A DNA stretch of 19,005 bases, taken from NCBI GenBank assembly GCA_017553815.1, contig JAFZJT010000305.1, positions 1 through 19,005 of the forward strand, read 5' to 3'. A model generated the notes under the pieces. That model had not been told where the DNA came from. It made no database searches and was given only the letters and a program-made list of their open reading frames with translations. The DNA is from Clostridia bacterium. GTDB lineage: Bacteria > Bacillota_A > Clostridia > Christensenellales > CAG-138. Position 1 is the stretch's first letter, and every line of letters starts with the position of its first letter. The translations under genes and the position numbers were made by a program. This document shows positions 6,846-14,458 of this stretch, in pieces.

Positions 6846-8171
6846 ATGAAAAGAAGCTTCAAATCGGTTCTTGCCGTTGCGCTCGCGCTTGCGCTCGGCG
6901 CGCTCTGCCTGCCCATCTCGGCGATAAGGGCTGAAACGCTTTCGGATTTCACCGTGCCCGATGGCTACAACGAGCACGACTACACCGCCGTTGCGTCGTT
7001 CCTTGAAACGGAGGACGAGAGCGGCGTTAAGAACGGCGAAAAGATCGGAAACGGGTACGACGTGCTCGATCCCGCGACCTGGGAGAGCAACCCCTATATC
7101 ACCCGCTTTGAGTGGGTGGAGGTCGAGGGCGAACTGCGCATCAAGCGTATAAACGTTGGCTGGAACTATCTTTACGGCGCACTCGACGTTTCCTCCTGCA
7201 CGGCGCTTGAGGCGCTCATCGTCAGCGAATGCGGGCTTTCGGGGCTCGATATTTCGGGTTGCTCCGCGCTCAAGGAGCTTCAGATCGGCGGCAATTACAT
7301 AACCGAGATAGAGCTTTCCTCCTGCCCGCTTCTCGAGCAGCTTTGGTGCGACAATATGCCGCTGACTTCGCTCGATTTATCCGCCTGCCCGAATATAACC
7401 TTCGTTACCTGCAACTATACCGATGTTGCCTCGATAAACCTTTCGGGCTGCGCAAGCCTGACCGATCTTTCCTGCGAAAACGCGCCCCTTGCCGAGCTTG
7501 ATATCTCGGACTGCGCCGCGCTCTACAACCTTTGGGCGCCGAACTGCGAGCTGACTTCTCTTGTCGCTTCAAACTGCCCCGAGATGCGGTTTCTCTCCTG
7601 CCAGAATAACAGCATCGAAACGCTGAGCGTCTCCGGCTGCGAAAAGCTCGAGCTGCTCGACTGCTCGGGCAACGCGATCACCGAGATCGACGTTTCATCC
7701 TCCCCGCTGCTTCGCGAATTTTATTGCGTTGGCAATATGATAACCGAGTTCGACCTTTCGAATAATCCCCTGCTCAAGCTCGACAGCGTTGCCGCCGTGG
7801 GCGAGGGCTTTGTGGGCTACTACTACAACGCGAACTACGATTTCGGCTATGCCCAAGCCGCTGCCGAGGGCGACTGCCGCTTCGTGGGCTGGTTCGATGC
7901 CGAGGATAACGAGATCTCGACAAACGCCCAGCTGAATCTCAAGAGCCTTGCCTATACCGACGTTTTTGCGGTGTTTGAATCCCCCTTCCTCATCGGCGAC
8001 GCCGACGACAACGGCGAGATTACCGTTTTGGACGCGGTGCTCATCATGCGCTATGCCATGAATATCATCGACGACGCCGAGCTCGATCTTGAAAACAGCA
8101 ACGTTGACGGCGACGGCAATGTTACTGTTTACGACGCGCTTGCTGTTTTCAGAATGGCTATGGGTATTTAA
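6846..8171 (+). CDS. Secreted LRR-dockerin protein, paralogue 2 (cysteine-rich repeats)
   Basis: A 441-residue paralogue with the same plan: signal peptide 1-26 (cut near ISA or IRA), shared module 37-115 (GYNEHDY, GVKNG, DPATW), LRRs 121-312, InlB-B-like domain about 320-378 (FVGWFDAED) and dockerin 384-441 (loops DADDNGEITVLD and NVDGDGNVTVYD). Its LRRs differ from its siblings: the residue after the beta strand that is usually Asn is often Cys (LSGC, SSCP, SACP), giving about 16 cysteines between residues 118 and 294. The residues at dockerin loop positions 10-11 (VL and VY) also differ from paralogue 1 (MA, MA). It is transcribed from the strong promoter just upstream and probably continues into paralogue 3, which begins 32 bases after the stop. 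Confidence 0.9.
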   Translation: MKRSFKSVLAVALALALGALCLPISAIRAETLSDFTVPDGYNEHDYTAVASFLETEDESGVKNGEKIGNGYDVLDPATWESNPYITRFEWVEVEGELRIKRINVGWNYLYGALDVSSCTALEALIVSECGLSGLDISGCSALKELQIGGNYITEIELSSCPLLEQLWCDNMPLTSLDLSACPNITFVTCNYTDVASINLSGCASLTDLSCENAPLAELDISDCAALYNLWAPNCELTSLVASNCPEMRFLSCQNNSIETLSVSGCEKLELLDCSGNAITEIDVSSSPLLREFYCVGNMITEFDLSNNPLLKLDSVAAVGEGFVGYYYNANYDFGYAQAAAEGDCRFVGWFDAEDNEISTNAQLNLKSLAYTDVFAVFESPFLIGDADDNGEITVLDAVLIMRYAMNIIDDAELDLENSNVDGDGNVTVYDALAVFRMAMGI

Positions 8172-8203
8172 ATCAACTACTTTTAAAAAAGGAGAATACA
8201 AAA

Positions 8204-9487
8204 ATGAAAAGATTGCTTAAAACCGCCGTTTCGCTGCTGCTTACGCTCGTGCTCGCGTTCTCCGCAGCGCGTTTCCCCTCCGCTGTAAAGGCGGAGCTCT
8301 CCCCCGCTTGGAGCGTGCCCGCAGGCTACAACGAGAACGACTACAACAGGATCGTTTCCTTCCTCGAGCAGACCGACGCAAGCGGCGTCAAGAACGGCAC
8401 GAAGCTCAGCCCGAGCTACAACCCGAATTACCCCGCCACCTGGGGCGTTTGCTTCGATCCCGATTATTATATCGACATGCCCACCTTCAGCTGGGAGCAG
8501 TTTGGCGGTGAGTACCGCGTTCGCCGCATCCTCATCTTCGATAAGCAGCTTGTCGGCGATTTCGACCTCTCGGGGCTTTCGGAGCTCTACTATGCGAATA
8601 TTTCGGCGAATATGATAAACAGCGTCACGCTCAACGGCTGCACCTCGCTTTGGACCTTCGATTGCTACGACAATCTGCTTCACTCGATAGACGTTTCGGT
8701 TTGCCCGATGCTCCATTTCTTCCGCTGCGACGGCAATCTGCTCGTTGAGCTCGACGTTTCCGCCAATCCCGGCCTCATTCAGCTCACCTGCAGCGATAAC
8801 CTGCTCTTCGATCTTGATGTTTCCGCGAACTCGAACCTTGAGATACTGGACGTTTCGGATAATCTTTTGAACGGGATCGACGTTTCCATGCTCGCTTTCC
8901 TCGATCAGCTGAACGTTTCGGGCAACGATCTTTACGACGGACTGGACGTTTCGCACAACCCCCGCCTGCAGGTGCTCCGCTGCAGCAACACCGGGCTTGA
9001 TTCCGTGGATCTGACGCACAACGCCGATCTTGCCGGCTTCTACTGCGTGGGCAACCCGATAGTGGAATTCGATTTTTATGCAAACGATATCCTTATGCTC
9101 AACGTGCTTGAAGCCGAGGGCGACGGCACGGTCGGCTGCGAGCTGAACGGCTGGTACACCAAGGTGTATGCCGCACCGACCGACGGAGCGAGCTTCGAGG
9201 GCTGGTACGACGCGCAGGGAAACCTGATCTCCAACCGCCCCGAGTATGAAGCGAGCGAGCTTGACGGCGATCATTTCATCGCAAGGTTCACCTCCGCCTC
9301 CTTCATTCCCGGCGATGCGGACGGAAACGGCAGCGTTACCGTTGCGGACGCAATCCTCGCGCTTCGCTATGCGATGGGGCTTCTTGACGATGACGCGCTC
9401 GTTCTTGCTGCCTCCGATATGGACGGAAACGGCAGCGTCAGCATGGCGGACGCCGTCGCGATCCTGCGCATAGGCATGGGTCTTTAA
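8204..9487 (+). CDS. Secreted LRR-dockerin protein, paralogue 3
   Basis: A 427-residue paralogue: signal peptide about 1-30, shared module 38-118 (GYNENDY, GVKNG, YPATW), 21-residue LRRs about 127-301 of the LDVSAN type, an InlB-B-like domain about 306-363 (FEGWYDAQG), and a dockerin from 370 (loops DADGNGSVTVAD and DMDGNGSVSMAD). Loop positions 10-11 are VA and MA, a mix of the other two paralogues. AAAGGAG precedes the ATG, and the gap from paralogue 2 is 32 bp with no terminator, so the two are an operon. A strong rho-independent terminator follows the stop codon. No catalytic domain is visible in any of the three proteins, which argues for a binding or structural role. Confidence 0.9.
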   Translation: MKRLLKTAVSLLLTLVLAFSAARFPSAVKAELSPAWSVPAGYNENDYNRIVSFLEQTDASGVKNGTKLSPSYNPNYPATWGVCFDPDYYIDMPTFSWEQFGGEYRVRRILIFDKQLVGDFDLSGLSELYYANISANMINSVTLNGCTSLWTFDCYDNLLHSIDVSVCPMLHFFRCDGNLLVELDVSANPGLIQLTCSDNLLFDLDVSANSNLEILDVSDNLLNGIDVSMLAFLDQLNVSGNDLYDGLDVSHNPRLQVLRCSNTGLDSVDLTHNADLAGFYCVGNPIVEFDFYANDILMLNVLEAEGDGTVGCELNGWYTKVYAAPTDGASFEGWYDAQGNLISNRPEYEASELDGDHFIARFTSASFIPGDADGNGSVTVADAILALRYAMGLLDDDALVLAASDMDGNGSVSMADAVAILRIGMGL

Positions 9488-9507
9488 TGGCTTTTTCAAT
9501 GGTTTCT

Positions 9508-9540
9508 TCGACCGACACGGCGCGTCGGTCGATTTTTCTT
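9508..9540 (+). terminator. Rho-independent terminator of the LRR-dockerin operon
   Basis: Perfect 9-bp stem TCGACCGAC / GTCGGTCGA with a 7-base loop, followed by TTTTTCTTT, 20 bases after the stop codon of paralogue 3. Confidence 0.9.
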
Positions 9541-9589
9541 TATGCGCCCGTTAGATTATTAACATTTTATAAACAAACGCCCTCCTATC

Positions 9590-9618
9590 TTGCAACAAAG
9601 CCTCCGATACTGTATAAT
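9590..9618 (+). promoter_or_regulatory. Sigma-A promoter placed to give a leaderless mRNA
   Basis: TTGCAA (9590-9595), a 17-bp spacer and a perfect TATAAT (9613-9618). Only six bases separate the -10 box from ATG 9625, so the expected transcription start coincides with the A of the start codon. No ribosome site is present in that gap. Confidence 0.8.
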
Positions 9619-9624
9619 TACGAT

Positions 9625-10686
9625 ATGGATCACTCTTTGAAAAGAAGAAGCAACGCCGTGCTCGCGATAAATTCAATCGCGCATCTTTGCGTTGACGCCG
9701 TTTGTGCGTGTACGCTTCTCGGTGTGCTCAAGGATCGCGCAGAGCTTGCGCTCCTAATCTTTTTATACAACACGCTTGCCTTTTCAACGCAATGCCTCGT
9801 CGGGCTTGCGGCGGATCGCGTAAAAAGACATCCGCTCTTTGTTTCGCTCGCGGAAGCAAGCGTTGCTTTCGGCTTTCTGCTTCCGCTCCCCGCCCTTCTT
9901 CGCGTTGTTTTTATCGGCATCGGCAACAGCGTTTTCCACGTTGCGGCGGGCGCGATGACGCTTGAGGCAAGCGAAAACAGAGCCGCGCCCCTCGGCGTCT
10001 TCGTTGCTCCTGGCGCGATAGGCGTTACGCTCGGAACGCTCTACCCCTTCCTCGGCAAATACTTCGCGCTTGCGCTGATTTTGGCGACATGCATCGAATT
10101 TGCGCTTGACCGCTCGTTCAGCGCCACCGAAATCGGCGTGAACGCCGATAAAAGCAGCCTGCCCTTCACAAGAAAAGGCGGCGTTATGCTCGCTCTTTTT
10201 CTGACGTCGGCTGTGGCGGTTCGCGCGATAGGCGGAAGCGCCGCGGCGTTCCCTTGGAAGAGCACTCCCCTATTATCGCTTCTTCTGACCTTCTTCGTTT
10301 TCGCGGGAAAGGCATCGGGCGGCTTTTTCATGGATAGGCTCGGCGCAAGGCGCGCTTCTCTGATCTCCATACCCCTTGCGGCGGTGCTGACGGCGTTTTT
10401 ATCGGGCTTTGCCGTGCCATCGATGATCGGGCAGTTCGCGCTGAACCTGACGATGCCTATAACGCTCTATCTGATGTACCGCGCCATGCCCGATTCCCCC
10501 GCCTTCGCGTTCGGGCTCGCCGCCTCCGCGCTCTGGCCCGGCACCGCTATGGGAAAGCTCCTCACGCTCACCGGCCCCGCGCTTTGGGCCTGCGTGCTTA
10601 TAAGCTTTCTTTTCGGGCTTTTCGCGATACTCCATTCGGAAAGGCGAATAGAGCTTTTCGATATAAAACAAAACCTCTCTCTGTGA
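9625..10686 (+). CDS. MFS-type membrane transporter
   Basis: A 353-residue polytopic membrane protein with about ten to twelve hydrophobic segments and MFS-like loop signatures: GLAADRVKRHP near residue 62 (between helices 2 and 3) and its second-half echo FFMDRLGARRASL near 233. It is somewhat short for the superfamily and the substrate is unknown. The frame is open upstream to 9487, but that part would include the terminator and promoter, so I start at ATG 9625. This start has no Shine-Dalgarno sequence and lies six bases from a TATAAT box, consistent with leaderless translation. An in-frame GTG at 9658 is the main alternative. The stop is 13 bases before the next gene, so it heads a four-gene operon with three small membrane proteins. 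Confidence 0.8.
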   Translation: MDHSLKRRSNAVLAINSIAHLCVDAVCACTLLGVLKDRAELALLIFLYNTLAFSTQCLVGLAADRVKRHPLFVSLAEASVAFGFLLPLPALLRVVFIGIGNSVFHVAAGAMTLEASENRAAPLGVFVAPGAIGVTLGTLYPFLGKYFALALILATCIEFALDRSFSATEIGVNADKSSLPFTRKGGVMLALFLTSAVAVRAIGGSAAAFPWKSTPLLSLLLTFFVFAGKASGGFFMDRLGARRASLISIPLAAVLTAFLSGFAVPSMIGQFALNLTMPITLYLMYRAMPDSPAFAFGLAASALWPGTAMGKLLTLTGPALWACVLISFLFGLFAILHSERRIELFDIKQNLSL

Positions 10687-10699
10687 AAGGAGCCAACAG

Positions 10700-11056
10700 A
10701 TGTTCATATTCCTTGCCTGTTTTTTAACGGTGCTGATCGAGACCGTGTTTCTGACGCTCTTGGGGCTTCGCAAGAAGGAGCAAACGCCCGTAATCATATG
10801 CGTAAACATTGTTTCAAACATAGCGCTCAACCTACTTTTGGCCGTTCTGCCGATAAAGTTTGACAATTCATGGATGAGTATGCTCATGCCGCTCATCGTG
10901 CTTGAAGCGACCGTGATCTTCTCTGAATACTTCGTTTACCGTGCGGCGTTCGGCGACCTCAATCGGCTGTTTTTGAAAACGGTTTTCGCAAACCTTTTTT
11001 CGCTCTTCCTTGGGGGCGCGATTATGAGTATACTCGCGCTGCACGGACTGTACTGA
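10700..11056 (+). CDS. Small membrane protein A of the MFS operon
   Basis: An unrecognised 118-residue, very hydrophobic protein with about four membrane spans: an N-terminal span ending TLLGLRKKE, then a Cys/Asn-containing span (VIICVNIVSNIALN), a third ending EYFVYRAAF, and a last near the C terminus. It has the same length, span order and spaced motifs as the protein encoded at 11312-11698 (first span with IE, E/T-P at the loop, EY--F/Y-AAF after span 3), so the two are distant paralogues. GAAAGGAG lies 9 bases before the ATG. It follows the MFS gene by 13 bp and probably forms a membrane complex or shared process with its neighbours; that part is inference. Confidence 0.75.
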   Translation: MFIFLACFLTVLIETVFLTLLGLRKKEQTPVIICVNIVSNIALNLLLAVLPIKFDNSWMSMLMPLIVLEATVIFSEYFVYRAAFGDLNRLFLKTVFANLFSLFLGGAIMSILALHGLY

Positions 11057-11102
11057 TGCTTCAATTCGCGCAAATAGATTTTTGATGAAAGGAAATAAGA
11101 AA

Positions 11103-11312
11103 ATGAAAAATCTCCGCAAGCTTTTCGCAGTAATGCTTTTCTCCGTGATGAGCCTCATCCTCGCCGCTCCCGCGCTTGCCGACGTGGTGGTAGATCCCTT
11201 TTACGCGCTCCACCGCACCGACCACTGGGTGTTTTGGGCGGCGATAGGCGTTGCGCTCATCGCGCTTGCCGTGCTCGTTTACCTCGTTCTCAAGGCGAGG
11301 AGGAATAAATAA
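11103..11312 (+). CDS. Small exported single-span protein between the two paralogous membrane proteins
   Basis: A 69-residue protein too small for family assignment. Residues 1-23 form a signal peptide ending ALA, then comes a short extracytoplasmic segment (DVVVDPFYALHRTDHW), one membrane span (about 43-64) and a basic tail, KARRNK. The start is ATG 11103, with AAAGGA 9 bases upstream; the frame also has TTG 11082 and ATG 11085, but these would add a basic stretch and lack a ribosome site. The exposed segment opening D-V-V-V-D-P and containing H-R-T-D recalls short exported proteins I associate with Clostridia, but I cannot name the family. Its stop overlaps the next start (TAATG), so translation is coupled. 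Confidence 0.7.
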   Translation: MKNLRKLFAVMLFSVMSLILAAPALADVVVDPFYALHRTDHWVFWAAIGVALIALAVLVYLVLKARRNK

Positions 11313-11698
11313 TGGTTTTCCTTCTGACCTGCGCCTGCTGCGTTTTTATAGAGAGCGCGTTTTTAATGAAGGTGGGAAGGCTTGAAACGCGCACGGAGCT
11401 TCCCATAGTGGTGCTCGCAAACGTGTTCACCTTCATAATAAGCAATATCCTTCTGCGAAGACTCCTCCATACGGGCATGGTTTACGATCTCGCCGTGCTG
11501 ATCATGATAATCCTTGTGAACCTTGCTTCGATAGCCGTGGAGTATCTTATCTTCTCCGCCGCCTTTGAACGCGGGCTTCTGGGCTTCGGCGTCGTCAGCG
11601 CGGCAAACGCCATCGCCTTCGTGCTCTCGTTTCCCATCACGTACTTTTTTGCGATAGTTTTGGGTTCGCTTGGTGTTCCCGAGAACCTGCTATTATAA
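11312..11698 (+). CDS. Small membrane protein B of the MFS operon (paralogue of A)
   Basis: A 128-residue membrane protein with about four spans, unrecognised as a family. It matches the protein at 10700-11056 in length, topology and several spaced residues (LL-C near the start, IES/IET, a TELP/QTPV loop, then EYLIFSAAF against EYFVYRAAF), so the operon carries a diverged pair flanking a small signal-peptide protein. The start codon overlaps the previous stop (TAATG), with AGGAGG 8 bases before it. A hairpin terminator follows the stop by about 27 bases. A paired four-helix subunit arrangement suggests a heteromeric membrane complex, which is inference. Confidence 0.75.
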   Translation: MVFLLTCACCVFIESAFLMKVGRLETRTELPIVVLANVFTFIISNILLRRLLHTGMVYDLAVLIMIILVNLASIAVEYLIFSAAFERGLLGFGVVSAANAIAFVLSFPITYFFAIVLGSLGVPENLLL

Positions 11699-11725
11699 AG
11701 AGTCCGCTATTATAAAATGATTTTT

Positions 11726-11755
11726 AAAGCCCTGCGCATCTAAGCGCAGGGCTTT
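11726..11755. terminator. Terminator hairpin between convergent operons
   Basis: Perfect 12-bp stem AAAGCCCTGCGC / GCGCAGGGCTTT with a 6-base loop, between the stop codons of the small-membrane-protein operon (+) and the feo operon (-). The plus side is followed by a T-rich stretch (GTCTGTTTTCTGTTTT), so it probably ends the plus operon. On the minus side the T-run is poor, though the stem may still serve. Confidence 0.8.
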
Positions 11756-11770
11756 AGTCTGTTTTCTGTT

Positions 11771-11962
11771 TTACTTGCTCTCGGCGCTCTTTCCCGCACC
11801 ACGGCAGCTTTCGCTCATTGCACAGGCGGAGCAACCGCAGGAGCAGGAGGACACGCCTCTTTTTTTATCCCTTATCATGCTTCGGATGACCGAAACAACG
11901 CCTATCAGGATAAGAGCAAGTATTACTATCGTGCCGAGATTCTTTCCGAGCCATTCAAGCAT
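11771..11962 (-). CDS. FeoB-associated cysteine-rich membrane protein
   Basis: A 63-residue protein with one membrane span (about residues 8-27), a basic stretch RDKKRG and a cysteine cluster CSCGCSAC at 40-47 plus Cys53. Size, layout and position directly after feoB match the FeoB-associated Cys-rich membrane protein family (the FeoB_associated Pfam group), thought to act with FeoB in ferrous iron uptake, perhaps as a metal or redox partner. The start is the ATG at 11962, chosen because AAAGGAG lies 8 bases upstream; an earlier in-frame ATG at 11986 would place that ribosome site inside the gene. It is the last gene of the feo operon. Confidence 0.85.
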   Translation of the reverse strand: MLEWLGKNLGTIVILALILIGVVSVIRSMIRDKKRGVSSCSCGCSACAMSESCRGAGKSAESK

Positions 11963-12013
11963 ATCATCATCTCCTTTATTAAACACTATGCTTAATCGAA
12001 CGAATAATATTCC

Positions 12014-14425
12014 TCATTTTTTCAGCTTCATATCAAGCTTGGTCGCTTCCTTATAGGGGCGAACGAGCAGATAGACAAGTCCCGCAAGAAGGATGAGAGC
12101 AACAGCGAGCCAAAGCGCGTTGACGCTTCCCGTAAAGAGCATTCCGAGCTGATAGAAGATGAGCGCGATAACGTACGCAAATACGCATTGATAGCCTATC
12201 GCGAACCAGGTCCACTTCGCCGAGTTCATCTCCCTGCGGATGGCGCCGATAGCCGCGAAGCAGGGCGCGCAGAGCAGGTTGAAGATAAGGAAGCTGTAGC
12301 CCGCAAGCTGAGTGAGACCGCCGAAGTCGAGCACGCCGAACACGCCAACGACCTCTTCCTTTGCCACAAGACCCATGATGGTCGCTATGCTTGCCTTGGT
12401 GCCCTCGTCGCCGCTGCCGAAGCCGAGGGGCGCAAATATCCACTTTATCGCGCTTCCTATCCTGCCGAGTATGCTCGCCTCAAGCTCCATATCCACGTCG
12501 AAGAGGAATTTGCCGTCCACCCAGCCGAAGCGCGACGCCGCCCAGATGAAGATGGTGGCAAGGAAGATGACCGTTCCCGCCTTCTTTATGAAGGACCATC
12601 CGCGCTCCCACATACTGCGAAGCACGTTTGATAGCGTGGGCCAATGGTAGGCGGGAAGCTCCATAACAAACGGAGCTGGGTCGCCCGCAAACATCTTGGT
12701 TTTCTTGAGGATGATGCCCGAAACGACGATGGCGGCAAAGCCGATGAAGTATGCGCTCGGCGCGACCCACCATGCCCCGCCGAACAGCGCGCTCGCGATA
12801 AGGGCGATTATCGGTATCTTCGCGCCGCAGGGTATGAAGGTGGTGGTCATTATGGTCATGCGGCGGTCGCGCTCGTTTTCTATCGTGCGCGAAGCCATGA
12901 CGCCGGGAACGCCGCAGCCGACGCCGATAAGCATCGGAATGAAGGATTTGCCCGAAAGGCCGAATCTTCTGAAAATCCTGTCCATAACGAACGCGACGCG
13001 CGCCATATAGCCGCAGCTTTCAAGGAACGCGAGGAACAGGAACACGACGAGCATCTGGGGCAGGAAGCCGAGCACCGCGCCAACGCCCGCGATAACGCCG
13101 TCAAGGATGAGGCTGTTCAGCCATTCGGGGGTGTTGAGCTTATTTAGCGCCTTTTCGGCAAGCACGGGGATGCCGGGTACCCAAACGCCGTAATCCTCGG
13201 TTGCGGGAGCGTCCTCGAGCGCTTCCTCGACCGTTTCTCCGATACCGAAGCCCGCTTCGTCGAGCGCGTCGCCGTAGGTGTCGAGCGCCTCGCTGAAAGC
13301 GCCGTAGTCCTCGTCCTCGATGGCGCCGAGTATCTCATCCGCGCCGATAACGCCCGCTTTTTCAGCCGCCTCGACCGTGGAGCGGATATCCTCGGTGAAC
13401 ACGAATTCCTTGGCGTATTCGCCCATCTTTTCCTCGTATTCGCCGCTTCCGATGCCGAGGAGGTGGAAGCCGTCGCCGAAGAGGCCGTCGTTCGCCCAAT
13501 CCGTCGCCGCGCCGCCGACCTTGGATACGGCGATGTAGTAGACCAGGAACATAACGAGCGCAAATATCGGAAGCGCGAGCCAGCGGTTCGTAACAACGCG
13601 GTCTATCTTATCCGAAACGGTGAGCTTGCCCGCGCTCTTTTTCTTATATGCGCCCTTGATGAGCTCCGAGATATAGACGTAACGCTCGTTGGTGATGATG
13701 CTCTCCGAATCGTCGTCAAGCTCGGCCTCGACCGCCGCGATATCCTTTTCGATATGCACGCGCGTCGCCTCGGGAAGGTTCAGCTCCTCGAGCACCTTTT
13801 CATCGCGCTCGAACAGCTTCACGGCGTACCAGCGCTGTTTTTCCTCGCTCATGCCGTGCACCGTCGCCTCCTCGATATGCGCGAGCGCGTGCTCCACAAC
13901 GCCCGAGAAGGTGCTGACGGGGGGCTTTTTGCCGCCCTTCGCGGCGTTTATCGCGGCTTCGGCGGCCTCATGCACGCCCGTACCCTTGAGCGCGGATATC
14001 TCGATTATCTGGCAACCGAGGCTCCTTGAAAGTTCCTGCGTGTTCAGCTTATCGCCGTTCTTTTTCACGACATCCATCATGTTTATCGCGATAACGACGG
14101 GTATTCCGAGCTCAAGAAGCTGGGTCGTCAGATAGAGGTTCCTTTCAAGGTTCGTGCCGTCCACGATATTGAGTATCGCGTCGGGTCTCTCCCCTATCAG
14201 ATAGTTTCTCGCCACGACCTCCTCGAGCGTGTACGGCGAAAGCGAATAGATGCCGGGCAGGTCGGTTATCACGACGTCGTCGTGCTTTTTGAGCTTGCCC
14301 TCCTTCTTTTCGACCGTTACGCCCGGCCAGTTGCCGACGAACTGATTGGAGCCCGTCAGCGCGTTGAACAGCGTGGTTTTGCCGCTGTTCGGGTTGCCCG
14401 CAAGGGCTATTCTCGTGTTTGCCAT
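12014..14425 (-). CDS. feoB: Ferrous iron transporter FeoB
   Basis: An 803-residue GTP-binding ferrous iron permease. The G domain shows G1 GNPNSGKT (10-17), G2 around GNWPGVT (31-37), G3 DLPG (55-58), G4 NMMD (115-118) and a G5-like SALKG (144-148). A GDI-like helical part follows to about 270. The membrane region contains the paired gate-domain signatures GCGVPGVMASRTIENERDRR and IPCGAKIPII. Between the first membrane span (about 283-301) and the next (about 438) lies an acidic insertion near 327-412, making the protein slightly longer than the roughly 770 residues of the E. coli protein. The ATG is preceded by CAGGAG. It follows feoA by 119 bp holding a hairpin and operator-like repeat. 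Confidence 0.95.
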   Translation of the reverse strand: MANTRIALAGNPNSGKTTLFNALTGSNQFVGNWPGVTVEKKEGKLKKHDDVVITDLPGIYSLSPYTLEEVVARNYLIGERPDAILNIVDGTNLERNLYLTTQLLELGIPVVIAINMMDVVKKNGDKLNTQELSRSLGCQIIEISALKGTGVHEAAEAAINAAKGGKKPPVSTFSGVVEHALAHIEEATVHGMSEEKQRWYAVKLFERDEKVLEELNLPEATRVHIEKDIAAVEAELDDDSESIITNERYVYISELIKGAYKKKSAGKLTVSDKIDRVVTNRWLALPIFALVMFLVYYIAVSKVGGAATDWANDGLFGDGFHLLGIGSGEYEEKMGEYAKEFVFTEDIRSTVEAAEKAGVIGADEILGAIEDEDYGAFSEALDTYGDALDEAGFGIGETVEEALEDAPATEDYGVWVPGIPVLAEKALNKLNTPEWLNSLILDGVIAGVGAVLGFLPQMLVVFLFLAFLESCGYMARVAFVMDRIFRRFGLSGKSFIPMLIGVGCGVPGVMASRTIENERDRRMTIMTTTFIPCGAKIPIIALIASALFGGAWWVAPSAYFIGFAAIVVSGIILKKTKMFAGDPAPFVMELPAYHWPTLSNVLRSMWERGWSFIKKAGTVIFLATIFIWAASRFGWVDGKFLFDVDMELEASILGRIGSAIKWIFAPLGFGSGDEGTKASIATIMGLVAKEEVVGVFGVLDFGGLTQLAGYSFLIFNLLCAPCFAAIGAIRREMNSAKWTWFAIGYQCVFAYVIALIFYQLGMLFTGSVNALWLAVALILLAGLVYLLVRPYKEATKLDMKLKK

Positions 14426-14458
14426 ATTTTTTCTCCTGTTTGCCGTGTGGTTACGCCC

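Noticed and set aside
8183..9499. A 438-residue minus-strand open frame opposite LRR-dockerin gene 3.
   Set aside because: It mirrors the LRR repeats in low-complexity Val/Ala/Arg sequence and ends in the terminator region; no ribosome site or domain.
9487..9624. N-terminal extension of the MFS gene back to 9487.
   Set aside because: The stretch contains the upstream terminator and the promoter, and the extra residues have no family match.
12644..14029. Plus-strand frames of 167-188 residues opposite feoB.
   Set aside because: Antisense frames with His/Arg/Glu-rich sequence and no ribosome site; feoB explains the region fully.
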